Assembly (NCBI GenBank): GCA_016719895.1
Contig: JADJYG010000007.1
Location: forward strand, 62,001 to 126,000
Source: Saprospirales bacterium
GTDB lineage: Bacteria > Bacteroidota > Bacteroidia > Chitinophagales > Saprospiraceae
Direction: 5' to 3'
DNA: 64,000 nucleotides
In this document: positions 8,916-15,979 of the stretch, one piece after another
Numbering within the stretch: the stretch's first letter is position 1
Layout: every line of letters begins with the position of its first letter
The notes under the pieces: model-generated
Databases searched by the model: none
Seen by the model: the letters and a program-made list of their open reading frames with translations, nothing else
Told to the model about the DNA's origin: nothing
Translations under genes and position numbers: made by a program

Positions 8916-9163
8916 ATGCGACACTACATTTATATCCTTCAATCCCAGGTAGATGCTTCTTTCTACACCGGCTATACTTCAATATTTCGCGCCGCCTGCA
9001 AGAACACAACGCCGGACTTTCTTCTTTCACCTCCCGAAAAATACCCTGGCGCTTGGTGTATTTTGAGGATTTCGACGATAAATCCGACGCTTTAAAACGC
9101 GAGCGTTTTATCAAAGCCATGCGAAACAAAAATTTTATCCTGAACCTAATCCGTTCTTTTTAA
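8916..9163 (+). pseudogene. GIY-YIG endonuclease gene, frameshifted copy
   Basis: Same sequence as the intact copy at 9293-9541 except that one C is missing at about 8979-8981 (ACTTCAATATT instead of ACTTCCAATATT). The frame breaks after about 21 residues (MRHYIYILQSQVDASFYTGY). The remaining codons are intact in the shifted frame, so the change is recent or a sequencing error. Confidence 0.8.
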
Positions 9164-9292
9164 CTTCCAACCCTTCCATTTATGCACTTCGGCCCTGTCA
9201 CGGTCCCGAGGACTCGGGACGGGTTCGAGTCCCGTCCGGACCGCAAGGCTCAAGCAAAGTTTGCTTGGGCTTTTTTATTTTTGTCCAGTTTT

Positions 9293-9541
9293 ATGCGACA
9301 CTACATTTATATCCTTCAATCCCAGGTAGATGCTTCTTTCTACACCGGCTATACTTCCAATATTTCGCGCCGCCTGCAAGAACACAACGCCGGACTTTCT
9401 TCTTTCACCTCCCGAAAAATACCCTGGCGCTTGGTGTATTTTGAGGATTTCGACGATAAATCCGACGCTTTAAAACGCGAGCGTTTTATCAAAGCCATGC
9501 GAAACAAAAATTTTATCCTGAACCTAATCCGTTCTTTTTAA
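9293..9541 (+). CDS. Small GIY-YIG domain endonuclease
   Basis: 82 residues, the full length of the small COG2827-type single-domain proteins. It has the two motifs YIYIL (residues 4-8) and YTGYT (17-21), then SRRLQEHN with the conserved Arg and His. The end is basic (ALKRERFIKAMRNK), as usual for DNA-binding members. It starts right after a terminator that follows a tRNA-Asp 3' end, so its own transcription is unclear. It is the second of two tandem copies; the first is frameshifted. It may be the enzyme of a small selfish element that uses tRNA-Asp as its site (inference). Confidence 0.85.
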   Translation: MRHYIYILQSQVDASFYTGYTSNISRRLQEHNAGLSSFTSRKIPWRLVYFEDFDDKSDALKRERFIKAMRNKNFILNLIRSF

Positions 9542-9654
9542 CTTCCAACCCTTCCATTTATGCACTTCGGCCCTGTCACGGTCCCGAGGACTCGGGACGG
9601 GTTCGAGTCCCGTCCGGACCGCAAGGCTCAAGCAAAGTTTGCTTGGGCTTTTCT

Positions 9655-10019
9655 CGGAATATCTGACCTCCTCATTCCGGAGCTCTGACCCCCATGTGGA
9701 TAACTACGGCATGAGTTGGTCGTTAAGATAATTGGTTTAGATTTTTTCTTCTGCTTTTTCCTTTCAATTCGATACGATGGGCCTTTGGAATGATCCGGTC
9801 GAGGATAGCATCAGCCAGGGTTGGTTTGTCGAGGTATTCATACCATTTAGCCACGGGTAGTTGGGAGCAAATAATAGTGGAACTATATTGCATGTTCTTG
9901 GTTGTATTTGCCATGTTGCCTTATCGTTTTGCGACAAAGCAACACCGGCTTTTTAACCTTGACATGCTTGCTCAGGAGTGGTAAAGTTTCCACCGAAACG
10001 GGTGGTAAAGTTTGGTCCA
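9655..10019. mobile_element. IS21-family remnant(s)
   Basis: Contains the C-terminal end of an istB gene. The left part has repeated end-like motifs (CTGACCTCC, CTCTGACCCCC at about 9665-9695). The right part has two copies of GTGGTAAAGTTT (about 9979 and 10001), like the multiple end repeats of IS21 elements. No istA is present. The left boundary falls inside the T-run of a third terminator copy, so the element probably landed there. Confidence 0.55.
9723..9895 (-). pseudogene. istB: istB remnant (IS21 helper ATPase, C-terminal end)
   Basis: The encoded piece (STIICSQLPVAKWYEYLDK, PTLADAILDRIIPKAHRIEL) matches the last part of IstB, the AAA+ helper of IS21 transposition. The Walker motifs and the rest of the protein are missing. 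About 55 residues remain, ending at a stop at 9723. Confidence 0.75.
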
Positions 10020-10031
10020 AAATATACACTT

Positions 10032-11165
10032 TTACGAAACGCCGACAAAACGGTCAAAGTTTTCTCTGTCAATAACCGCCGCCGTACTTCCGGGGTAGGC
10101 CTCCCGAAAAGTGTTAGGGAAGCGGTTGCCTTTTTTCGCTTGCCATTTAAACTCAAATGCATGTAATTGACCGCTCGCGTCTTCCACATAGTCAATTTCC
10201 TGTTGCGCAGTGGTCCGCCAAAAATAGACGTTACAGCTAAAGTCGTGATAGGTGTTGCGCTTCATACGCTCGGCGAGCAGGAAGTTTTCCCACAGGGCGC
10301 CGGTGTCGGTTCGGAGGGCGAGCGGTGAAAAGTTTTTGATGACGGCATTGCGGATACCGTTGTCGTAAAAGTAGATTTTCCGGCCTTTTTTGATCTCATT
10401 GCACACATTTCGGCTGAGTGAAGGCAGGCGAAACAAGACGAACGATTGCTCCAGTAAATCCACGTATTTCTCAACCGTTGTCGGGTCGGCGCCAATTAAT
10501 TGGGCTAATTCACTGTAGCTGACTTCGCTGCCCAGCTGAAGCGCCAGTGCCTGGAGCAGTTTCACCAAAAGCGACGGCTTTTTGATTTGATCGAGCGTCA
10601 GCAAGTCCCTATACATCAAGCCTTCGGAGAGGCTGTTCAGTACTTTTTGGGCAAGTACCGGCTCGTTGTTAACGACTTCCGGATAGTAGCCGTACAACAT
10701 CCGGTGTTCCAGCAGCGAGCGTTCGGCGAGGTAGCCGTGGTGACCACACATTTCTTCAAACGACAAAGGATAGAGTGAAAATTCGAATTTTCGGCCGGTC
10801 AGGTTCTCCTTCGTTTGTGAAGCGATATCGAGAGAAGACGAGCCGGTAACGAAAAGTTGTACCTGCGGTAAATGATCGGTAATGAGTTTGAGCATCAACC
10901 CGGCATTGAAAAAACGTTGCGCTTCATCCACGACCACCACCTCATGTTGCCCCACCACGGTTTGGAGGCGGGCCAGGGATATATTGTCGAAAACCGCGCG
11001 GGTTTCGGGGTCATCGCCGCTGAGCCAAAGGGTTTTGCGATTCAGGCTTTGCGTTATGTGGCGCACCAGCGTGGTTTTACCCACCTGCCTCGGGCCGGTA
11101 ACGATTATGGCTTTCCCCTTGCCGAGCCATTCCTGAATATTGTATTCCTGAATCCGGTTTATCAT
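10032..11165 (-). CDS. ATP-binding protein, AAA_14/DUF4143 family
   Basis: 377 residues from the ATG at 11165 (a TTG at 11174 is also in frame). The N-terminal AAA domain has Walker A VTGPRQVGKTTL and Walker B EVVVVDEAQRF, then a sensor (LFVTGSSSLDI). The middle has the winged-helix region usual in this family (YSELAQLIGADPTTVEKYVDLL). The C-terminal DUF4143 part resembles a nuclease-like fold (LWENFLLAERMKR; YFWRTTAQQEIDYVE; HAFEFKW), where D, E and K are suitably placed for a PD-(D/E)xK site. Function in the family is poorly known; members are common on accessory DNA and are often linked to toxin or defence loci. A perfect 52-bp palindrome sits 25 bases upstream of the start, in the likely control region. 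Confidence 0.85.
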   Translation of the reverse strand: MINRIQEYNIQEWLGKGKAIIVTGPRQVGKTTLVRHITQSLNRKTLWLSGDDPETRAVFDNISLARLQTVVGQHEVVVVDEAQRFFNAGLMLKLITDHLPQVQLFVTGSSSLDIASQTKENLTGRKFEFSLYPLSFEEMCGHHGYLAERSLLEHRMLYGYYPEVVNNEPVLAQKVLNSLSEGLMYRDLLTLDQIKKPSLLVKLLQALALQLGSEVSYSELAQLIGADPTTVEKYVDLLEQSFVLFRLPSLSRNVCNEIKKGRKIYFYDNGIRNAVIKNFSPLALRTDTGALWENFLLAERMKRNTYHDFSCNVYFWRTTAQQEIDYVEDASGQLHAFEFKWQAKKGNRFPNTFREAYPGSTAAVIDRENFDRFVGVS

Positions 11166-11189
11166 GTGTTTCAAGCAAAAATATTATAA

Positions 11190-11241
11190 TTTAGGATTCA
11201 AATCAAAAATAATGGCCATTATTTTTGATTTGAATCCTAAA
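11190..11241. repeat. Perfect 52-bp palindrome upstream of the ATPase gene
   Basis: Two 26-base arms with no loop, centred at 11215/11216. The left arm begins TTTAGGATTCAAATCAAAAA and the right arm is its exact reverse complement. The flanking bases (A11189, G11242) do not pair. It is AT-rich with a GGCC centre. It could be an operator for a dimeric regulator, a cruciform site, or the fused ends of a lost element. Confidence 0.9.
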
Positions 11242-11305
11242 GCGCATGCATACGACGGAAAATCTCTGCGGCTCCAGGTCTTGCCTCAATAGTCCGGTAG
11301 AGTTT

Positions 11306-11384
11306 GTCGTTGGCGAGGACGCCAACAGCGGCATCTCGTTGAAAATCAAGCAGAAACGCCGTTGTTGGCGTTCTCGCCAACGAC
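11306..11384. repeat. Nested inverted repeats (REP/BIME-like)
   Basis: Arms 11306-11332 and 11358-11384 match as inverted repeats at 25 of 27 positions. Each arm is itself a hairpin: GTTGGCG-AGGA-CGCCAAC on the left, GTTGGCG-TTCT-CGCCAAC on the right. Two hairpins in inverted orientation around a short spacer is the layout of a bacterial interspersed mosaic element. No gene is evident in 11242-11490; minus-strand open frames there match nothing I recognise. Confidence 0.7.
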
Positions 11385-11493
11385 ATTGATCTCCAGCCAT
11401 TTATAAAAACGTTACGGACGATTGTTACCTGGCCTGCCATTTTATTCGGTTTCTTTCCGCTTTGCGGTTTAGCGCCTATTTTTAAATCATAAA

Positions 11494-11670
11494 TGGGCAA
11501 AACATGGCAAACTGTACGAAGCCCTGACAAAGAAAGGTGCAACTGTCTGGCTAGATGAAAAGAAAATGAAACCGGGTGCCGATATCCTGCAATACGACGG
11601 CGGTAAACTGATTTCGACCAACCCCAACCGGAAGAACCCGAGCCGCCGGAATGAAAATGAATTTGTATAA
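11494..11670 (+). pseudogene. TIR-domain-like fragment
   Basis: The frame reads GKLYEALTKKGATVWLDEKK then MKPGADI, which resembles the first helix, second strand and BB-loop of TIR domains (LxEALxxxGxxVWxDxxxLKPG). No start codon and no N-terminal TIR strand are visible, and the frame ends in unrelated low-complexity sequence at 11670. Probably debris of a conflict gene; a chance resemblance cannot be ruled out. Confidence 0.45.
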
Positions 11671-11742
11671 CCCACAGTGGCAATTGCCGGCATTTAAAAA
11701 AAACAACTTGTATGTTTACTGGATAAAACAACTTGTCCAGTC

Positions 11743-12120
11743 ATGAAAAAAGAGCTTATGCTCGAACTCTTCCAAAAATTTGAGAACGCCTGCTCAATCT
11801 CGACCGCGTGACCGCCCGCTCGCCGATTTTCTGCCTACGCTTACCATCAAAGCCAAAGACTTCGCCGCCGAACTTACCCACCATAACGTGGTGGATAAAG
11901 ACTTGTACGGCCAGCCGGCTATTCAGGAAGAACACATGGACAACAACCTCGCCGTGCGCAAAATACTCCGCGAACGCGGGGTGCAACCCCAACACCTCCC
12001 CCCCCTGCCGAAGACGTTAAAAAAGTGGAACGCCGCCTCAAAACCGAGGAAAAGAAAGCCCTGCAAAAACCCGATAAAATAACCCTGCCGACCCCCGGGG
12101 AAAAGGAGGAAGAGGATTGA
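11743..12120 (+). pseudogene. dinD-like gene remnant (internal deletion and frameshift)
   Basis: The start (MKKELMLELFQKFENAC, from 11743) and the end (LADFLPTLTIKAKDFAAEL; EEHMDNNLAVRKILRERGV) match the two termini of DinD-type damage-inducible proteins. The middle of about 200 residues is missing. A further shift in the C-rich tract near 11995-12005 puts the last part (EDVKKVERRLKTEEKK) in another frame, ending at 12120. Not functional. Confidence 0.7.
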
Positions 12121-12142
12121 AACAGGATTGCTCCTGAATAAC

Positions 12143-12667
12143 ATGGAAAATATCGTCATTAAAAAAGTAACCCCCGATGAAATTGGCCTGTTGCAAAAAA
12201 TTGGCAGGCAGACCTTTTTTGAAACATTTTCTGCGGACAATTCAGATGAAAATATGAAAAAATACCTGGAGGAAGGTTTTTCATTAGAGAAACTGACTAC
12301 CGAACTGATGGATAAAAAAGCGCTCTTTTACTTTGCCTGGATCGGCAAACAAGTGATCGGTTATTTAAAATTGAACTTTGGAACATCCCAGACCGAACTG
12401 AAAGACGACCAAGCAGTTGAAATCGAACGGATTTATGTTTTAAAAGAATTTCACGGGAAAAAAGTGGGACAAGTCCTTTATGAAAAGGCAATACAAATCG
12501 CAAAACAGGCAAATGCCACCTATGTATGGTTGGGTGTTTGGGAAAAAAATCAAAGAGCAATAAATTTTTACAAGAAAAATGGTTTTGTGGAGTTTGATAA
12601 GCACATTTTCAAATTAGGAGATGATGAACAGACAGACATAATGATGAAATTACAACTTGAGGGCTAG
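12143..12667 (+). CDS. GNAT-family N-acetyltransferase
   Basis: 174 residues from the ATG at 12143 (a TTG at 12128 is also possible). A single GNAT domain that moves acetyl from acetyl-CoA to an amine. Recognisable parts are the N-terminal IGRQTFFETF region, strand 4 plus the CoA-binding turn (VEIERIYVLKEFHGKKVGQV), and strand 5 with the final motif (YVWLGVWEKNQRAINFYKKN, GFVEF). This fits the PaiA/spermidine acetyltransferase-like branch, but the substrate cannot be named. Base composition is more AT-rich than the surrounding genes, so it may be recently acquired. It follows the dinD remnant by 22 bases. Confidence 0.85.
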   Translation: MENIVIKKVTPDEIGLLQKIGRQTFFETFSADNSDENMKKYLEEGFSLEKLTTELMDKKALFYFAWIGKQVIGYLKLNFGTSQTELKDDQAVEIERIYVLKEFHGKKVGQVLYEKAIQIAKQANATYVWLGVWEKNQRAINFYKKNGFVEFDKHIFKLGDDEQTDIMMKLQLEG

Positions 12668-12776
12668 GTCAAGCTACTCGGAGGGCGTATTCCGGGGCAA
12701 TTTTGGCCGACCTTTTTACTTTCCCTTCGCTGATTTCCATCCAAGCGCATATTTTTAAGCCTGAAAACGGGCAATT

Positions 12777-14222
12777 ATGGCAAATGCTGAACATTTGAAA
12801 ATTTTGAAGTCGGGGGTGGAGGGGTGGAATAAGTGGAGGGAAGAAAATAATGATATAAAGATCGACTTATCTAATGCCGGCCTGAAATACGCCAACCTGA
12901 GCTATGCCAACCTGAGCGACGCCGATCTGAGCTATGCCGATCTATCAGATACCAATCTAAGTGGCGCCAACCTGATCGGCACTAAGATGTCCAGCGTCAA
13001 GCTAATCGGCGCCAATCTATCCAAAACCTACCTGTCCGACTTTAACCTGTGCGGCTTCAACCTGACCGGCGCTGATCTAACCAAAGCCGACCTGAGCGGG
13101 GCCAACCTGAGCGACGCCAAGCTGATCGGTACTAACCTGACCCACGCCAACCTGTACGGCGCCAACTTGTCACGCACTAACCTGACCGATGCCATCCTGA
13201 CCCACGCCTACTTGGTCGGTGCCAACCTGGTCGGCGCCGACCTGAGCGGCTTCGACCTGAGACACGTCAACCTGGGAGATGTCGACCTGAGAGGCGCTAA
13301 TCTGAGAGGTGCCAACCTGTGTGGCACCAACCTGAGAGGTGCCAACCTGAGAGGTGCCAACCTGTTCAAAACCAAGCTAATCGGCGCCAACCTGTGCAAA
13401 GTCGATCTGGCTGACGCCAACCTAATTCGCGCCTTCATACTTGGCGCCGATCTGTCATACGCGGATCTGTCAGGCGCCGATTTGTCCGACGGCATCCTGT
13501 CCGAGGCTAACCTAACCCACACCAATCTGTGTGACGCTAACTTGTCCGGTGCCAACCTGGAGCGAGCAATTTTGATAGGCACCGAATTAACCAGAGCGAA
13601 TTTAGAAAGAGTTAAAATTTACGGTATATCCGCATGGGACATTAAAAAAGAGGGAATAATCCAAAAGAATTTAGTAATAACAAAACATGGAGAACCTGAG
13701 ATAACCGTTGACAACCTGGAAGTAGCGCAGTTCATTTACTTAATGCTGAATAATCAAAATATCCGGGATGTTATAGATACCATTATATCTAAGACTGTAT
13801 TGATTTTAGGCCGGTTTACCGACGATCGAAAAGCGCTATTGGATGCGATAAAGGACGAATTAAGAAATCGAAATTACCTCCCCATCCTGTTTGATTTTGA
13901 AGGACCGGAAAGCCGCGACCTGACCGAAACCATATCTATTTTAGCTAAAATATCCCGTTTTGTCATTGCTGACCTGACCGACGCAAAGAGCATACCGCAA
14001 GAATTGAGTCATATTGTGCCTTTCACGCCCTCTTTGCCAATCTTGCCAATCGTTTTGAATAATCAACGGGAATATGCCATGTTCGAGCATTTTAGACCGT
14101 ACCCTTGGGTCATGCCGCTTCATTCGTATGAAACGCCGGAAGCCATGTTAATTGACATAGTGCAAATTATAATTGAACCAGCAGAGCGGAAAGTTGTGGA
14201 ATTGCGGGAAAAGGGGAAGTAA
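12777..14222 (+). CDS. Pentapeptide-repeat protein with C-terminal TIR-like domain
   Basis: 481 residues, no signal peptide. Residues of about 29-285 are pentapeptide repeats A(D/N)LSx (e.g. ANLSGANLIGT), which fold as a right-handed quadrilateral beta-helix. The C-terminal ~150 residues (TVLILGRFTDDRKALLDAIK; ILFDFEGPESRDLTETISIL; RFVIADLTDAKSIPQELSHI) form a separate alpha/beta domain, known fused to pentapeptide repeats in cyanobacteria and Bacteroidota. Its strand-helix order resembles TIR/nucleoside-binding folds. The role is unknown; a sensor or conflict function would fit the island. It is the last gene before the tRNA-Lys locus. Confidence 0.85.
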   Translation: MANAEHLKILKSGVEGWNKWREENNDIKIDLSNAGLKYANLSYANLSDADLSYADLSDTNLSGANLIGTKMSSVKLIGANLSKTYLSDFNLCGFNLTGADLTKADLSGANLSDAKLIGTNLTHANLYGANLSRTNLTDAILTHAYLVGANLVGADLSGFDLRHVNLGDVDLRGANLRGANLCGTNLRGANLRGANLFKTKLIGANLCKVDLADANLIRAFILGADLSYADLSGADLSDGILSEANLTHTNLCDANLSGANLERAILIGTELTRANLERVKIYGISAWDIKKEGIIQKNLVITKHGEPEITVDNLEVAQFIYLMLNNQNIRDVIDTIISKTVLILGRFTDDRKALLDAIKDELRNRNYLPILFDFEGPESRDLTETISILAKISRFVIADLTDAKSIPQELSHIVPFTPSLPILPIVLNNQREYAMFEHFRPYPWVMPLHSYETPEAMLIDIVQIIIEPAERKVVELREKGK

Positions 14223-14307
14223 AATGGCTTTGCTGCACCACCCTACCGATGCCAAAAACAAAAAAAGACTAACAATCTGATCAACAGAAAGTTAGCCTTT
14301 TATATTG

Positions 14308-14380
14308 TGATCCCGATGGGACTCGAACCCATGACTCCTTGATTAAAAGTCAAGTGCTCTACCGACTGAGCTACGGGATC
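14308..14380 (-). tRNA. tRNA-Lys (anticodon TTT)
   Basis: Complete cloverleaf on the minus strand. Acceptor GATCCCG/CGGGATC, D-arm TAGCTCAGTCGGTAGAGCA, anticodon stem CTTGA/TCAAG with loop CTTTTAA (anticodon at 14345-14347), T-arm ATGGGTTCGAGTCCCAT, discriminator A. CCA is not encoded. Three truncated copies lie immediately upstream on the same strand. Confidence 0.95.
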
Positions 14381-14617
14381 ATAGTTTACTTTTTATTTTT
14401 CTTTCCCATGATACTCCCGATGAAAAATCGGGATGCTCTACCGACTGAGCTACGGGATCATAGTTTACTTTTTATTTTTCTTTCCCATGATACTCCCGAT
14501 GAAAAATCGGGATGCTCTACCGACTGAGCTACGGGATCATAGTTTACTTTTTATTTTTCTTTCCCATGATACTCCCGATGAAAAATCGGGATGCTCTACC
14601 GACTGAGCTACGGGATC
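14381..14617 (-). repeat. Three 79-bp truncated tRNA-Lys units
   Basis: Each unit, read on the minus strand from 14617, 14538 and 14459, has the first 26 bases of tRNA-Lys (through the D-arm). Then come a hairpin TCCCGATTTTTCATCGGGA where the anticodon arm should be, GTATCATGGG resembling the start of the T-arm, and an AT-rich spacer before the next unit. The units are virtually identical. They lack an anticodon and a 3' half, so they are not tRNAs. The hairpin stem TCCCGA/TCGGGA is the same as in the tRNA-Asp array. Confidence 0.88.
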
Positions 14618-14945
14618 AAAAGTTTAATAAATAGTGCCGCAAAAAGCGGGTGCAAATATACGCCCTCGAATACCTAAAATCCAACCGTGCCGGCAAATTT
14701 TTCCAACAATTATTTGGATAATGCCGCTAAAAACCCGGGTAAGACCAAAATAGTTTCGGCGCAGCCAGGGAAACTTTCTCCCCGAGGTCGTTGTTTCCCT
14801 TACCTTTGCAAGGATAATTGCGTTTTTAAACCGCCAAGACGCAAAGTACAGGTAGGGGTTTATCTCTCGACATCTTCTTTGCCCCAATCTTGGCGTCTTG
14901 GCGGTTAAAAAACACCCATTTTTCCAACACTTTAAATCTATCCAT
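14618..14945. other. Intergenic leader of rbfA with long inverted repeat
   Basis: No gene seen. It contains a -7-like box TACCTTTG (14801-14808), then a 14-base inverted repeat AACCGCCAAGACGC (14829-14842) and its complement (14893-14906) around a 50-base loop. The repeat lies in the 5' leader of rbfA. It looks like an interspersed intergenic repeat rather than a riboswitch I know. Confidence 0.6.
14801..14808 (+). promoter_or_regulatory. Predicted -7 box for rbfA-nadD
   Basis: TACCTTTG fits TAnnTTTG, and TTTC at 14775-14778 is a weak -33 element. It would give a leader of about 130 bases that includes the inverted repeat. Confidence 0.4.
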
Positions 14946-15311
14946 ATGGAAAGCATTCGCCAGAAACAGGTCGGCGAACTCCTGCGGCGCTACTTCGGTA
15001 TGCTCCTCGCCGAAGAAGGCAGCCTGATCTATGGCCGCGATAAACTCGTGACGGTCACCGGCGTGAAAATGTCGCCTGACCTGCTGATCGCCAAAATCTA
15101 CATCAGCGTGTACGGCACCGAAAATAAACAGGAAGTCATCCTCGAACTGGAAGACAACTACCCGCGCCTGCGCCAGGCCCTCGGCGCCAAAGCCGGCAAA
15201 CACATGCGCCGCGTGCCCCAGCTCGAGTTTTTCCTCGACGATACCATCGATGAAATGTACCGCGTAGATGCCCTGCTCAACCGGGTGAACGACGAGGATA
15301 AGAAGAAATGA
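14946..15311 (+). CDS. rbfA: Ribosome-binding factor A
   Basis: 121 residues, the normal size for RbfA, a single KH-like domain protein that helps mature the 30S subunit (16S rRNA 5' end) and supports growth in the cold. The sequence has the family pattern: SIRQKQVGELLRRYFGMLLA, then VTGVKMSPDLLIAKIYISVY, the helix LRQALGAKAGKHMRRVPQLE and FFLDDTIDEMYRVDALL. The start is the ATG at 14946; the open frame continues further upstream without a plausible start. It overlaps nadD by 4 bases (ATGA), so the two are cotranslated. Confidence 0.95.
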   Translation: MESIRQKQVGELLRRYFGMLLAEEGSLIYGRDKLVTVTGVKMSPDLLIAKIYISVYGTENKQEVILELEDNYPRLRQALGAKAGKHMRRVPQLEFFLDDTIDEMYRVDALLNRVNDEDKKK

Positions 15312-15880
15312 AAATCGGCTTGTTCTTCGGTTCGTTCAACCCGGTGCATATCGGGCACCTGATCATTGCCAACTTCATGGCTACCCATACCGACCTCGAC
15401 CGGGTGTGGCTGGTCGTCAGCCCGCAGAACCCGTTGAAACCCAAAAAATCGCTCGCGCGCGACTACGACCGCCTGCACCTCGTGCGGCTCGGCATCGGCG
15501 ACAACTCCCTGATCGAGGCCTCCAATATAGAGTTCAGCCTGCCCAAGCCCTCGTATACCGTCGATACGCTCGCTCATTTAAAGGAAAAATATCCTGACCA
15601 CGAGTTTGCCCTCATCATGGGCAGCGACAACCTGGATACGCTGCATTTGTGGAAGCACTACGAGTTCCTGTTGGCTAACAACGACCTTTACGTGTACAAG
15701 CGTTCGCCGGAAATACCGACACTGGCCCAAAACCCGCGCGTGCGCATTTTCGAAGCGCCCCTGCTCGATATATCGGCTACCTATGTCCGGGAATGCCTGC
15801 GCACCGGAAAATCGGTGCGTTACCTGGTGCCCGATGCGGTGTTCGAATACCTGGAAGGCAGCAACCTGTACCGCGATTAG
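15308..15880 (+). CDS. nadD: Nicotinate-nucleotide adenylyltransferase
   Basis: 190 residues. Converts nicotinate mononucleotide and ATP to deamido-NAD in NAD synthesis. The nucleotidyltransferase motifs are clear: GSFNPVHIGHL (residues 8-18, with the HxGH site), SYTVDTLAHLKEKYP, the substrate-binding FALIMGSDNL, and the C-terminal ISATYVRECLRTG in place of ISSTxIR. It begins inside the rbfA stop codon. nadB, another NAD gene, lies 2.5 kb away on the other strand. Confidence 0.95.
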   Translation: MKIGLFFGSFNPVHIGHLIIANFMATHTDLDRVWLVVSPQNPLKPKKSLARDYDRLHLVRLGIGDNSLIEASNIEFSLPKPSYTVDTLAHLKEKYPDHEFALIMGSDNLDTLHLWKHYEFLLANNDLYVYKRSPEIPTLAQNPRVRIFEAPLLDISATYVRECLRTGKSVRYLVPDAVFEYLEGSNLYRD

Positions 15881-15979
15881 GGGCGCCTGAAAAATACGGA
15901 CAGTTCACCCGGGCAACCAGCGGGACGCTTCCTGCACCTATACCCCTTGTTAAGACGAACGTCTCAAGTCTATTCCACC

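Larger units (their letters stand above)
8866..9620 (+). repeat. Tandem ~378-bp cassettes: terminator, GIY-YIG gene, tRNA-Asp 3' fragment
   Basis: The segment from the tRNA-Asp end (8866) to the next GGACC-GCA (9243) is repeated almost base for base to 9620: 377 and 378 bases, the first copy lacking one C. Each cassette holds the terminator hairpin, the GIY-YIG reading frame, and a tRNA-Asp 3' fragment (9193-9242 and 9571-9620) with the TCCCGAGGACTCGGGA hairpin in place of the end of the anticodon stem and variable loop. A third cassette begins at 9621 but is cut off in its terminator T-run at about 9654 by IS-like sequence. Confidence 0.85.

Noticed and set aside
11237..11731. 164-codon minus-strand open frame
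   Set aside because: It crosses the nested inverted repeat and the TIR-like fragment on the other strand; no family resemblance.
14381..14617. Three further tRNA-Lys genes
   Set aside because: They lack the anticodon arm, T-loop and 3' acceptor strand, so they cannot fold as tRNAs.
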